Notes under the pieces: model-generated
Told to the model about the DNA's origin: nothing
The model's input: the letters and a program-made list of their open reading frames with translations, nothing else
The model's database searches: none
Shown here: positions 1 to 10,642 of the stretch, in pieces
Layout of the letters: each line of letters begins with the position of its first letter
Numbering within the stretch: the stretch's first letter is position 1
Translations under genes and position numbers: made by a program
Assembly: GCA_004352715.1 (NCBI GenBank)
Contig: SCFE01000102.1
Location: 714,546 to 778,545, forward strand
Source: Hofstenia miamia
Taxonomy: Eukaryota > Xenacoelomorpha > Acoela
Reading direction: 5' to 3'
DNA length: 64,000 nt

Positions 1-1
1 T

Positions 2-2024
2 ATGGTTTGCATGTTAGGAGGGTTCCATCTTTTAATGAGCTTTATCGGAAGCATTGGAATGCTAATGAAAGCAAGTGGATTAGAAGAAGCCATGGAGCAA
101 GTGTATGGAAAGAACACGGTACCTCATATCATTTCTGGAAAAGCAATTTCAAGGGCATTACGAGCTCATTTTCTTGCTGAATCTGCACTCGTCTGCAAGT
201 TGATGATTCCTTTAGTTGATGGTGTAAGACAAAATGTAACACATGAAGAAGATGAAGAAGTAAGCGATGAGACATTAGAAAGAGCATCAGTGAAGTTCAA
301 TGAACTGAATGTTGAACTTGAACAGATAATGGTTGATATGAAGGCAACTCCCTATCTCGATATTGATTTGCAACAATCAATGTTGAGGTTGATTGACAGC
401 CTTGCAGAGTACAAAGATCTCCTTCAACAGTCCTCGCGAACAGCTAAATTTTGGCTGCAATACATATACTATATTGATGTTGTAAAACTTTTCATACGTG
501 CAGAAAGGACTGGAGATTGGAATTTGCATGTTATAGCACTGAGTAGAATGATTAACTTGTTTGCTGCTACAGCTCACATTCATTATGCCAAAAGCGCAAG
601 ACTACATCTCCAAAATATGCTTGATTTAAAAAATACACATCCTTGGGTTTATGAACAATTCGCTAACGGTCGTCTTCATACTATCAGACGTAGTGATAAA
701 TTTTGGTCAGGATTGTGGGCTGACTTGATAATAGAGCAAGTAATGATGAGATCGTTAAAAAGCAGTGGTGGACTTACTAGAGGTAGAGGCATTTTAGAAT
801 CAACACGTCAGTTATGGCTTGGAAGTATGCACAGATGTGCTGATATACACAATGCTATGAGTGAACTTACTGGTGCATATCGAAAAACAAGCGAGCAACA
901 CGTTCAACTAACGCAAAGCCGTATTTTACGTGACCAACAAGATTTTAAGAAAATCAAAGAATGGTTTGATGTTCACGAACCTTTTTGTGAAAATGAACCG
1001 AATTTCAAGAGTCTCTCAAGTGGTTTGCTTGCTGCTGGATCTGACGTGAATTGTGACGAAGCAGAGAAAGTGGGGCGAAATATTCAATGTAAATTAGATG
1101 GCATGAACATGGAAAATATAACCATGAAAAGAAGTGATAAAGTTCACACTTTTGAAAATCTTTTGCCTACAACAAAAATTGGAGACGATATTATTCAAAT
1201 TAATCCAACAATATTATTCAGTCGGTTGACTGCGCTGGTAAATTTCTCAGACGAAATTGAAAGAAACTTTGGCTACGAACTTACCCCTGAGCCAACATCC
1301 CTCTTTAAACATGGAATGATGCGCAAACCTGTTAAAGCTGTTCTTAGAAACCACTTCTTGAAGACAGATAATTCCATTGTACTGGAAAGTTATGATGCTT
1401 GCGTAGTTGATGGTGGTGCATTACTTCACAAGGTTTACTGGCCGAAATCGACATATTCTGAGGTAATTGATCAGTACTTAGCTTTTATAAAGCGAAAATA
1501 CCAAAGTTTTGGAAGTGTGAGTGTTATCTTTGATGGCTACTCGGATGAAATGTCTACTAAATCGCAAGAACATAACCGGCGAATGACCAAAGCATCAGCA
1601 AGCATAAAGATTAGTAGAAACACTAAAGTGACTTGCAGCAGAGAAGAATTCTTAAATAATCCTCAAAATAAAGATCAACTTATAAAACTTCTTTGTGCCC
1701 GATTCCAAAAGGAGGGTTTTGTTGCATTGCAAAGTCATGGAGATGCTGATGTTTTAATCGTCAAAACAGTTGTTGAATATGCAGAATCTGGTAAAACTGT
1801 TGTAGTGGCTGCTGATGACACAGATATCCTGATATTAATGATGTATCATTGGCAGGATGCAATGGGTGAAATGATTTTCAGCACTGAGAGGAAGGAAGGT
1901 AAAAGATCAAAACTTTTCTACTGGAAAATCAGTGATCTACTTTCTGCCTGTGACTACCCTGAGCTTCTTTTGTTTGCTCATGCCTGGTGCGGATGTGATA
2001 CAACTTCTGCTATTCATCAGAAAG
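2..2024 (+). CDS. exon 1 (visible part) of the PIN-like gene
   Basis: Donor is CAGAAAG|GTACGC at 2025, phase 1. The frame would otherwise read 35 nt into the intron to a stop at 2057-2059, so the end of the unspliced ORF is not the protein end. Most of the putative nuclease domain lies in this exon. Confidence 0.7.
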
Positions 2025-2955
2025 GTACGCGATCAGTTATTTATAAATATATGATATGATATGTGTACTCTTTTAGGAGCCCTTTCAATATGGAATGTTG
2101 TATAAAACATTAATTTTAGGGAAAACAAAGATTTTGAAACAATTGGCATCGGCAAATTTTCGTGAACTAGCAAGATGTTTTGGCGATATTTCAATGACTC
2201 AAGATAAAATTGGGGATCTTGGTATTCAGCTTATGGTAAAGAGGTAAGAAACATTTTTTTCTTTATTTGTGACATTACATTTTTGTTGTTTTCTAATAAC
2301 TAAACAATATATTTCAATGGATTTAAATCTTCAATTGATATATCAATTAACTTTAGCTTTGGTGGAAAAATCACTGATACATTGGCTCATTTACGACACA
2401 CAAAGTATATTGAAATGGTTACAACTTCTAATGTAGTGGAACCAGAAAATCTCCCTCCTACCGAACGAGCAACATACTTCCATGCATTACGAGTACATCT
2501 CCAGGTATTTTAAACTAATATTACATTGCAGATTAGTATTTTTTCACACTTGCCGCTGTACAATAATAAGCAATTAAAAATAATCTAAAACATAGTTCCC
2601 ATTATTTTATCTTCAGGTAACACAATGGAAATCTTTGGATCTTGGATGCTTGAATCCGACCAACTGGGGTTGGAGAATTGAAAACAACTTGATGGCGCCA
2701 GTCAAAACTGATGTCGATCCTGCTCCAGATTGGCTTCTCCAAGTTGTTCGTTGTAATTGCAAAATTGACACTCGTCGCCCCTGCGGTTCTCGTTCATGCT
2801 CTTGTCGTAAAAATGGTTTGAATTGTGTCCCAGCTTGTGGGGGCTGTCATGGGCAAGATTGTGAAAATGAGGCAACACCTATATGGGATAGTGAAAACCT
2901 CATTCATGATGACACTGAAAGGAACATTTTTGATACATTTGCCTCTTTTATATAG
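2..2955 (+). CDS. PIN-nuclease-like protein with Cys-rich C-terminus, four exons, 5' incomplete
   Basis: Visible exons are 2-2024, 2120-2243, 2357-2504 and 2617-2955. Every intron is GT..AG, the phases match, and the total of 2634 nt is exactly 878 codons with the stop. The frame is open to the window edge and the text around residue 5 (LGGFHLLMSFIGSIG) looks internal, so the ATG at 2 is probably not the true start. Residues ~510-520 (VIFDGYSDE), ~602-613 (AADDTDILILMM) and ~660-668 (AWCGCDTTS) have the acidic layout of PIN/FEN-like nuclease folds. Exon 4 carries a Cys cluster (CNCKIDTRRPCGSRSCSCRK, then CVPACGGC and C) like a CXC-type zinc-binding motif. From memory, such proteins are lineage-expanded and uncharacterised in invertebrates; a transposon origin is inference. 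No frameshift or premature stop is seen, so the copy may be functional. The nuclease role is not proven. Confidence 0.7.
2120..2243 (+). CDS. exon 2 of the PIN-like gene
   Basis: Acceptor TTTTAG|GG at 2118-2119 joins in phase to give HQKGKTKILKQLAS. The nearer AG at ~2077 would reach a stop after nine codons and is rejected. Donor is AAGAG|GTAAGA. Confidence 0.65.
2357..2504 (+). CDS. exon 3 of the PIN-like gene
   Basis: Acceptor CTTTAG|CTTTGG, donor CTCCAG|GTATTT. It codes for a segment starting SFGGKITDTLAHLRH and ending FHALRVHLQ, in phase with both neighbours. Confidence 0.65.
2617..2955 (+). CDS. exon 4 of the PIN-like gene with Cys-rich motif
   Basis: Acceptor CTTCAG|GTAACA. The exon starts VTQWKSLDLG and ends FDTFASFI-stop at 2953-2955. 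It holds about a dozen cysteines in 45 residues, spaced as in CXC-type zinc modules. Confidence 0.7.
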   Translation, partial: VTQWKSLDLGCLNPTNWGWRIENNLMAPVKTDVDPAPDWLLQVVRCNCKIDTRRPCGSRSCSCRKNGLNCVPACGGCHGQDCENEATPIWDSENLIHDDTERNIFDTFASFI

Positions 2956-4438
2956 TGTTTTATAGCAAAAATTACTTTGATATTGTTAATTTTTCAGAGG
3001 GATTTATACCTTGCCAAACTAACCCATCATGTTTTTTGCTATGTTACTACCCAAAAGCATATCTTAATTAATTAACCTTAAAGAGTAGCTCTTTTTCACA
3101 AGGTTCTACATCAACTTGTTTAGGATAAATTATTTAAAAGGTATATTATTGAAAATAAAAATCTTATTTTGAGCTTATTTTTTTTAGCATTTCTTCCGCG
3201 TCTATGTTAGCTCACATATTTTTTTGCCCAAAGACCTATGTGTGAGGCTTTAAGTATGTTATTCTACGGAAAATTTGCTTTTCAATGGTACTAAATATGT
3301 TTATGTGCAATTTAATTCTAGGTTGAGCTTATTTTTCAGCTAATTCAGCCAGACTAAAAGAGATTGATTCAATTCAGAGTTAGCCTTTGCGTTAAATAAT
3401 ATGGGCAATCAAGGGCGCCGCAAGAAACTTCTTAAAGGGGGGATTTTTGCACGTGCGGTATTTTAGAAACCTGTTTTTGTTGAAAAAATATTTTATTTCA
3501 AAGCAATTTCGTTTTGAGTAAACTTAATCATTTAATTTAAAGCGAACAATGAGATGAGATTTTATTTTCAAAGTATTTTGATTATCCGAAGTAATGTGCT
3601 AGAATCTGCTTCAATCTCTCATCCTATATGTAAAAACATAAGAATGCAGGCCTTTGGTTTACTATTTTCAGCCACTCAACTATTTCGAAAGCAACATTTA
3701 CCACATCAGTAAGTAAGCACTTTATATCTGATATACTGAATTTTAAATGGAAGTAAATTTCAAAATAACACTATTATTTTCCAGATAGTAATCAAAGTTT
3801 TTACCTGGTTTAAGGAATTAAAGATTTTTATAACGATCTAGAAGAAATTTTATAAACCAGAAATAACTTGCGTCTTTTATGTATTCTTAATAGTATAATT
3901 AACATGTATACATCTATATACATTAGAATTGAAAAATGGTGTAAGAAATGTCAATACTTGCAAGACATGTGCAAGGACTACCGGCGATAATTGGGTGCAA
4001 ATTTAAAATAAAAATATTATATTTTTATCAAAACGGAATTAAAAATTTCACCTAAGGTAAGGACTTGATTTAAACTAAACATGTATAGATTTGCAAAAAT
4101 CTACATTTAGATCGTGTAATTTGTTTAATAATAGTTAATTATTTCAAGTTTTTTGTGCTGTTGTCCTTAAATATGTACCGGGTGCTTACGCGAATTACCG
4201 CGTGCTACTAATTTGGTTTCTATACATTAGTTATTAAGCTTTTTACGTATGTTATTGCATTTCTCATTGTTTTTTACCTTGTATTAGTGTTTATTTGGTG
4301 AACTTGTAGAATAGCGACACGCGGAGCACGCGTAACACGCGGACTAAATAAACGTTCCTATTCAGAATCAGATTACGGAAAATTGGAAATGAAATGAGAA
4401 AACAGGCCAAATAGACAAATAGGATAAATATTTTTAGA
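2956..4438. other. gene-free AT-rich DNA with faint transposon traces
   Basis: No coding sequence found. The first 250 bp probably include the 3' UTR of the upstream gene. Near 3409-3450 a GC-rich patch (GGGCGCCGCAAG, then GGGGGG) resembles the ends of decayed hAT-like elements. Near 4180-4350 a patch rich in CGCG/ACCGCG resembles the one near 48,820. Neither can be delimited. Confidence 0.3.
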
Positions 4439-4580
4439 GGTTAGTACTTTTAACGACATAAGGAACTTTCAAACCGACATACAGAACCTTGAGATCGACA
4501 TAGCAAATCTTTATGACCAAATGCACAAAAACTAAGCATTAATGAGGTATGAAAATCAATAACATTAAAAGGGTATCTTT
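4439..4580 (+). repeat. relic of MITE family B (left half)
   Basis: Starts GGTTAGTACTTTT and continues with diverged versions of CCTTGAGATCGACATAGCAAATC and GCATTAATGAGGTATGAA, which match the MITE family B copies at 33.5 kb and in the gypsy LTRs. The right half is missing. Confidence 0.6.
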
Positions 4581-5206
4581 GGATGTGTCTCACTTCCCCC
4601 AAACTCACTTCCCCCAAGTCTGACGTCACAAAATATTAAATACCGTTAGAGACAACATTTCAGTGAAATTGTAATTATATATTTAAATAAATATCTATAT
4701 TTCTTTACACTCTATTTTGATTAGTTTTATATGCAGTTAAGATTGCTGAAATACGGAATTGCAATTAAATAAATGTAAATGTTGAGGTTCGACATTTGCA
4801 TTTAGTAAATATTTAGCAGTCCTTTGAAAATCTGTTTAGATTTAAAATAGAAATTTAATTATGTTCATTATTTTTGTACTTTGTTGTAATGAGTAATTAA
4901 TTTTTTCGCGTTCATTCGTAATTTGTTTGTTTGCTAATTGTTTATTATATATCTGATANTGAATACACCTCATATGTCTTTTGAGCTCTATTCAGACAGG
5001 TTTATTTGTACTATCTTAGTGTTATTATTGAATTATTATGAGAAAACTGTCAGGAGCACACGTTGGTACAGTTTCATTATCAACATGGGCATTAATTACG
5101 ATTTAAACGCAGATTTCTGCCAATGGGTCCCCGGGGACCCATTTCATGCAGTAACGTCGGTAAAATATTTCATGCATATGAGGGTTAAAGGCATTTGTAT
5201 AAATAC
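4581..5206. other. gene-free AT-rich DNA
   Basis: Nothing recognisable. A single undetermined base sits at 4959. A TGACGTCA octamer occurs near 4620 but has no transcription unit beside it. Confidence 0.3.
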
Positions 5207-5640
5207 TTAAGAGACATCTGCATATTGATAAATTTTATTATTTTTTACATTTTGGGTTATGTCATTAACGTACATTGCAAATAGAATGGGACTGAGAACT
5301 GTGCCCTGTGGAACGCCTTGGTCAGTAATAACATATTTTGATTTTTCCCCATTAAGAGTAACTCGTTGTTGTCGAATTTTAAGAAAGTTCATTATTACAT
5401 TAATAGATTAAATTATAAAAAATTTAATACATCAGTTTGTACTTCAATATGTCAAAATTCATTGAGCAAAAAACCTTTCCTTAAATCAAGAAGTGCAATG
5501 CAACTACATTAGAGGCTAAATTAGAATTTATTTGTTCTGATATTGATAAAATTGCATCTTGAGTGCGATATTCATTAGTGAAAACCAAATTGTTTTTTCG
5601 AGAGAATATTTTCAGATTTCAAATCGCGTTTACTTGATTA
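5207..5640 (-). pseudogene. non-LTR retrotransposon reverse transcriptase fragment
   Basis: The open part (5392-5207) contains QGVPQGTVLSPILF followed by YVNDI, the conserved RT block of jockey/CR1-type LINEs, and ends YQYADVS, where a YADD motif is expected (second D replaced by V). Upstream on the minus strand, in broken frames, a degraded finger/palm stretch is visible up to about 5640: an ISEQINSNL-like helix and a FLxxxKxF block. Several stops and at least one frameshift separate the pieces. No endonuclease is seen. It is a dead, 5'-truncated LINE copy. Confidence 0.75.
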
Positions 5641-5692
5641 TTTAGCAATTCTTCGACTAAAATGGATGGCCAAAACTAAAGTTAAAGCAAAT

Positions 5693-5804
5693 TTATTGAT
5701 ATATATATANNNNNNNNNNNNNNNNNNNNNNNNNNNNNNNNNNNNNNNNNNNNNNNNNNNNNNNNNNNNNNNNNNNNNNNNNNNNNNNNNNNNNNNNNNN
5801 NNNN

Positions 5805-5840
<36 letters not shown>
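5693..5840. repeat. (TA)n microsatellite interrupted by an N gap (5710-5804)
   Basis: TATATA runs on both sides of a 95-base gap. The gap is most likely only more of the same repeat. Confidence 0.9.
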
Positions 5841-5841
<1 letters not shown>

Positions 5842-5912
5842 TGTTTGTGTGCAGGTGCTCAATGTTGGATGGATGTTTCGAATGCATGAAGTGTATTAAC
5901 GTCCCCTAATAA
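5841..5912 (-). repeat. fragment of the LINE 3'-end repeat seen at 28.7 kb
   Basis: This stretch is the reverse complement of the core at 28,730-28,800: TTCGAATGCATGAAGTGTAT is shared exactly, with flanking AGGTGCTCAATGTTGGATG and CCCCTAA. The copy is bounded by (TA)n on one side and by (AAT)n-like sequence on the other. Confidence 0.8.
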
Positions 5913-5964
5913 TAAAAATAATATTTATTATTAACTTTAAATAAAATTCAAAACTATTTTTGTT

Positions 5965-6591
5965 TAGATGAATTCCCCCTGTTATTACATCATCCATTCA
6001 GATCACTTGCTGTGAACGCAATTCGACAGTCAAAGCAGATTCCACTTCGTGACATTCTGGGTGGATTTTCGGCTAAGCTCGAACGTTATTGCAAAATTGA
6101 AGAAATCATCAACTGAATCCATCAGTATGGATATGCCATTGACTCACCAGACAAACTAGCTCTATCTGTTTTAGCATTAATTGTGTGTATTTTTATGGGT
6201 GCCCCTCCATTGTTGCTCTATGAATTCCTTTATACACCTTGAAGTCTGAACTTCTAGAAGAGACTTTGATATCATTGGTGGGACTAATCTATTCTGTAAG
6301 TGGCTGCGTTATTGTTGTTATCACTGATAATTTGAGGATCAATCAGCGCACTTTTTCCAACATAGAGCAGAAATATTTGCCTGTCTCACTTGCATCAATC
6401 CGTCATCGGTTTTCTAAGTCATTTAGATATCTGTGTCTTCTCTATGATCTTCCACACATCCTCAAGAATAATTATAACTGCTTCCTCATCATTAATTATA
6501 AGTGTTTAATGTTTCGAGCTCTTATACCAATACTGCACATGAAACAAAATTGAGTGATCTTATCACAGTTTTAGCTGTAAATCAAAATCTA
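5965..6591 (+). pseudogene. P-element-like transposase, part 1 (RNase H-like region)
   Basis: The best stretch is 6239-6553. It reads VVITDNLRINQRTFSNIEQK followed by CLLYDLPHILKNNYNCF. This is the pattern of P-element/THAP9-type transposases: an acidic residue in DN..VN...F, then a conserved H/LYD.PH..K block. The preceding frame (5965-6238) is open except for scattered stops and contains ALIVCIFMGAPP. No THAP zinc finger is visible, so the 5' end is lost. The gene is cut at 6591 by a hAT insertion and resumes at 8445 on the same strand. Confidence 0.65.
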
Positions 6592-8444
6592 CAGGGCTTC
6601 CCATTTTCAGCCAGCCGTTTGCTGTTAACAGCTTCGTTATTTTCCTTAGATATGATGGATTAAAAAATGCATGGATAGAAAAAAATAACATTGTTTTTAA
6701 ACAAGGTTAAAAAAGCAATGTAAGGTGAGAGACTTAAAAGCAAATACTAAGCAGTAAATTAAAGGAGAATTTTAAAATGGAATATAACAGAAAAGGCAAC
6801 AAGAACAAATGCAGTCATAAAATCGAATCTTCATCAGAATCTAAGGCAACAAATCCTCTGCCTGCGTTACTATACAAATTATCTAATTTAAACATATCTA
6901 ATGCTTTATAAATGTTTTCAAAATTGTATTTGAATGAAGAGTTGTTCATCCATTCTAGAAGATGATAAAGATGATTTGCGTTGGTATGAAATAGTTTGTT
7001 TGGAAAACGCGTTCAAAAGCTGCTTCAGATATCTTTACTTTTAGTATGAGCGATACCAACGTTTTTAGTATTAGATAGTTTTCTACATTGAGAGGCAGTA
7101 CAAGAATAATTGAGTTTTGTAGACGTGTTTCTTCAGCTTCGTAAGCACCCAGTTTATTGTTAGCTAATACTTGTTTACAACAGTTTTGAACTGTGGGAAG
7201 ATGTGGTTCTGGAAGAAAACTTTGATCTTCTGGTTCCATTAGAAAATGTTTCAAATATGAAGTAACTTGGTGATTCTGCGAACACTCTTGACCTTTTGTG
7301 AAATATGTTAAGAATAGTTCTTGTTTCTGATGCAAGCGTGGGATTGCTCTTCCAGCTGCTTAATACTTTTTTCAAAGCTTTCAATACTGTAACAATAGTT
7401 GCTCTGTCTGCCTGAATTTTTTCTAACCCTTGAGCAACTCCATGAAGGATCTGTACTGTTTGCAACAATGCAGCCTGTTTCTCATCTAAAGCTTATGTTC
7501 AATTGCCTTTTGCAGAGATTCATATCCGCAACTACATCTCACAGCAGAATAGCAGGGCAGCAGTTTAGCGAAATTGTTAGATAGCATTTGAAGAGCAGAT
7601 TGGATATTTCTGACATTATCAGCCACTACTGCAATAATTCGACCTCCATTGCTGTGAACGTCTTCCCGAATTTTTCATAGCTCATTGAAAAACACAATCG
7701 CAGTTTTTGATGCAAAAATTTTCCTCTGCCAGTAATAAAGTTTTTCGCCTGACCAAAGACACACATGATACTTTCCATTAATTGAATCTGTCTAACCATG
7801 TAAAATGATTTTCAGCAGTTGACTTTCAAGATTTCCCTCCAATTAGCCCATTGAAAGAAATTGCCTTCGACTATATTAAATAACAAAGTGTGACTGGAAC
7901 AACATGCTGCTATTTTCTGGCGCTTCTTGGCGGGCAGAGAAGGAAGCCCAGTCGATGAATTCTCTACTGTAAAATAATTGTAGAACAAAGCTTGCTTGGA
8001 TGACGTTGACTATGTTTTAAGCAATTCTCGGTGCTTGCTTTGGATATGATCTCACAGACTTTAACTGTGTTGATGTGTATCTTCGATAACCTGGCAAGAA
8101 GTAAGAAATTTGCATGGACAATAAATGAATAACACACTTAGCTTTATGAGAAAAAAATGAGAAGTTATAAATGCCACAACACATGACACGATATCAAAGA
8201 AATCACTCTATCAATGGTGTTTGTTTACGTACTTGGAGCTGCAATTATTTTTATCAATGATTTCAACACTGGTTTGAATTCTTGTGTGACTTTGATTCGC
8301 TTTGGAATTGATTTGAAACACATTGATGAAGAGTAAACAACACAGAAAATATGCCAATATGCGTAAATATATTTTCTGTTTTAAACAACACTTGTTTGCT
8401 GCAACAGCTTGTAGCTGTTAACCGCAATGCTGTTGGGAGCCCTG
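6592..8444 (-). mobile_element. hAT-family DNA transposon inserted in the P-like element
   Basis: The left end reads CAGGGCTTCCCA and the reverse complement of the right end reads CAGGGCTCCCAACAGC, i.e. hAT-type inverted termini. Flanking 8-mers are AAAATCTA (6584-6591) and AAAATGTG (8445-8452), 6/8 identical, consistent with a decayed 8-bp target duplication. Removing it brings the two parts of the P-like transposase together. Its own transposase remains are on the minus strand. Confidence 0.75.
6955..7960 (-). pseudogene. hAT transposase relic
   Basis: Read on the minus strand in shifting frames. At ~7650-7480, IIAVVADNVRNIQSAL is followed by a Cys-containing segment, matching the VxDNAxN block of hAT (DUF659-type) transposases. 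At ~7030-6990, KVKISEAAFERVFQTN matches the C-terminal dimerisation motif (SEAAxERxFS). Stops and frameshifts occur throughout. It lies between the hAT termini at 6592 and 8444, so it is the transposase of that element. Confidence 0.7.
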
Positions 8445-8790
8445 AAAATGTGCCACTGAAAATGAATCACTTCAAATACTCTAGATTGTATCCAAACATC
8501 TTTGAGAGGTAGAAGGTAAATTTAGCACGCAACGTTTTTTTGCGAAACGACAGTTGCTGCTATGGATTTGTTTCAACTGCATTGTTCATTGAATTGTTCA
8601 CTGACACCTGGATCAGCTTGAACGTAAAATCTCCTGGCCTTGAAAAGCGCTTGAATGCCAAGCAGCTGAAGCCATTTTATTCTGTTAGTGATGAACAATT
8701 ACAATTTTTGGAGTCAAATGTCTCAATCGTTTTCTGAAATGGATCCTCTTTTCTTCTCTGCAGAATGAAGTCCTTACAGACACTGCCAAA
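8445..8790 (+). pseudogene. P-element-like transposase, part 2
   Basis: Directly after the hAT right end the frame reads MNHFKYSRLYPNIFER, one stop, then KVNLARNVF and VSTALFIELFTDTWISLNV, which matches the P-element transposase segment that follows the DN/PH block (F.KM.V.LA.QV). The stretch 8540-8737 is open. It fades out before the minisatellite that begins near 8838. Confidence 0.6.
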
Positions 8791-8837
8791 GCAGCACAAG
8801 TCACCATGACAGGAACTTCCCACGTAGCCAAATACTG

Positions 8838-8935
8838 GTGGACCACCAGTGGCAGATACGGTGGCCCACCCGTGCACCAGTGGCTAGCTGGTGGTCCATT
8901 GTTGGCTAATTGGTGGGCCACTGGTGGCAAAAATA
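8838..8935. repeat. degenerate part of the CCACTGGTGG minisatellite
   Basis: Contains repeated TGGTGGACCACCAGTGG-type words and GGTGGGCCACTGGTGG, on both strands because the core is palindromic. It is separated from the regular array at 9483 by about 440 bp of unrelated AT-rich DNA and an N gap. Confidence 0.75.
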
Positions 8936-9371
8936 TGATTTAAGCATTCGTGCAATGTCTCAAATGTAGTAACAGCAAACTATTATATTAATAGAGTTTA
9001 AACATTGCAGTTTAAACTAACACAAACCCAACAAAGGGTTGAAGGAAATGCTGGCATGCTCGCAATTTACATTGAATTAAGATTGACAATGGGAAGTATA
9101 ATGATTTTTTATTATAACCAATAACAACAAGCACACAAAAATGCCCAATTTAGATTTAATTTTCAATTTCTGAAGAAGTTGCAATTTTTAAACATTATTT
9201 TTTCCAATAATTAAAAATATATTTTGCCCAATTTTAGGTATTCATGTAGACATTGATTTCAAGGTCCATGAATAATCGTGAATAAATTATTTTGAAATTT
9301 TATTCTGCCTATATATCTTATAATTTTTGCAAACGGAAAATTGCAAAAAAGCTCTTCACAATGAATTTTAT

Positions 9372-9482
9372 NNNNNNNNNNNNNNNNNNNNNNNNNNNNN
9401 NNNNNNNNNNNNNNNNNNNNNNNNNNNNNNNNNNNNNNNNNNNNNNNNNNNNNNNNNNNNNNNNNNNNNNNNNNNNNNNNNN
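9372..9482. other. assembly gap (111 N)
   Basis: A run of N directly abutting the first visible unit of the palindromic 60-bp minisatellite. The array probably extends into it. Confidence 0.99.
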
Positions 9483-9675
9483 CAGTGGTCCACTGGTGGC
9501 TATGAGTGGCTGAAATTGCTACTACTGCCACTACTTATCCACCAGTGGTCCACTGGTGGCTATGAGTGGCTGTAATTGCCACTCCTGCCACTGCTTCCCC
9601 ACCAGTGGTCCACTGGTGGGAACTGGTGGCCGCCCATGCCACTCATTCCCCACCAGTGGACCACTGGTGGTGGCT
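9483..9675. repeat. 60-bp tandem minisatellite with a palindromic core
   Basis: The core CCACCAGTGG plus one base plus CCACTGGTGG recurs at about 9480, 9540 and 9600 with an exact 60-bp period; a fourth, closer copy lies at ~9650. Between the cores are diverged words such as CTATGAGTGGCTG and CTACCACTCCTGCCACT. Each core can form a hairpin of ten base pairs. The array lies inside the P-like transposase relic. Confidence 0.85.
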
Positions 9676-9689
9676 AAATGGGTTGCTCT

Positions 9690-9998
9690 TTGACAATGGA
9701 TTTGCTAAGTTATGAAATTACTTATGTTTTATCAGGAAAGTTTCAATCAGATTGCATTGAAGCTGAATTTGGAAATTTATCGAAACTTGAGTGGTTCCAA
9801 CTATTACATTGGGTTTGAACAGATTCTTTCCTCTTCTCAACTGTGACGGCTAAAGCTTTTCAAAGCACTTGATATTGCATTGGTGGAAAATAACTATGAT
9901 TACTGTTGTGAAGAAGAAATGGATGACACAATTTATTTTGATCAGTGTTTCAATGGCACATCCAAACAGACATTGAGAAATGTACTTTGTGCTCAAGG
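9690..9998 (+). pseudogene. P-element-like transposase, part 3 (C-terminal)
   Basis: Broken frames contain LSGKFQSDCIEAEFG followed by a YR.LSGSNYYIGF-type stretch. This is the signature C-terminal block of P-element-like transposases (SGKFxxDxxExxFGxYRxxSGxNY). One frameshift lies inside the block and further stops follow. The relic ends where an (ATT)n tract and the LINE begin. Confidence 0.65.
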
Positions 9999-10041
9999 TG
10001 TACTATTATTATTATTGTCATTATTATTATTATTATTTATT

Positions 10042-10232
10042 ATGTCAGCTCTCACCGAGGATGGTCGGGCTTCCCCCGCTCTCACAGAGGCGATTCGCAG
10101 CTCGCTGTTTGGTGGCGCTGCGACCCTGGATGCGGCAAGCGCTTTAATAACACATAAAAAGAAAACACCGCTACATCAAATGTTCGCCCGCCTAAACCAA
10201 GAAAACGCCGCTGAAGCTCTCCTACATCTTTT
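10042..10232 (+). repeat. duplicated start of LINE ORF1 before the n at 10233
   Basis: About 190 bp matching 10,256-10,446 with roughly seven substitutions, including the ATG, the same upstream ATT tract and the same downstream CTCCTACATCTTTT. The copy ends exactly at the n. It is more likely an unmerged overlapping contig or haplotype than a real tandem copy. Confidence 0.8.
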
Positions 10233-10255
10233 NATTATTATTATTATTATTTATT

Positions 10256-10642
10256 ATGTCAGCTCTCACCGAGGATGGTCGGGCTTCCCCCGCTCTCGCA
10301 GAGGCGATTCGCTGCTCGCTGTTTGGTGACGCTGCGACCCTGGATGCGGCAAGCGCTTTAATAACACATAAAAAGAAAACATTGCTACATCAAATGTTCG
10401 CCCGCCTAAACCAAGAAAACACCGCCGAAGCTCTCCTACATCTTTTTAAATCAACACTATCTTCACCAGCAAACGCCAATAAAACACCGGAAAAGTCGCC
10501 CCCTGCACCAACACCTCAAAAAGAAATCGCCATTGCATCACCAAATGTTCCTTCATCGCCCAAACTCTTTTCATTTCCGAATATATCGCCTGCACCGCAA
10601 AAACTAGCAAGAAAACGCAAAACCACAAATAAAGAGGATTAA
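10256..10642 (+). pseudogene. LINE ORF1, N-terminal part (128 codons)
   Basis: Starts at the ATG right after the (ATT)n tract and is open to a stop at 10,640. After ~65 residues of unrecognised sequence (MSALTEDGRASPAL..., a HKKKTLLHQMFARL basic helix) it becomes Pro/Ser/Lys-rich and ends in a basic KLARKRK stretch, as expected for an ORF1 linker or nucleic-acid-binding part. The downstream esterase domain is in another frame, so a 1-nt indel near 10,625 has split the original ORF1. Confidence 0.65.

Noticed and set aside
4616-4630. TGACGTCA (CRE-like) octamer
   Set aside because: A single 8-mer with no neighbouring promoter or gene start.
5638-5899. ORFs made of Tyr-Ile repeats (also at 45.83-46.3, 53.07-53.37 and 58.6-58.8 kb)
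   Set aside because: Translations of (TA)n microsatellites, open on both strands by chance.
8685-8930. Minus-strand ORFs rich in His/Gly/Pro/Thr over the minisatellite
   Set aside because: Translations of the CCACTGGTGG repeat; the real coding traces (P-like transposase) are on the plus strand.
10446-10628. Minus-strand ORF with a hydrophobic stretch opposite LINE ORF1
   Set aside because: Shadow of the plus-strand LINE frame, which has recognisable downstream domains.
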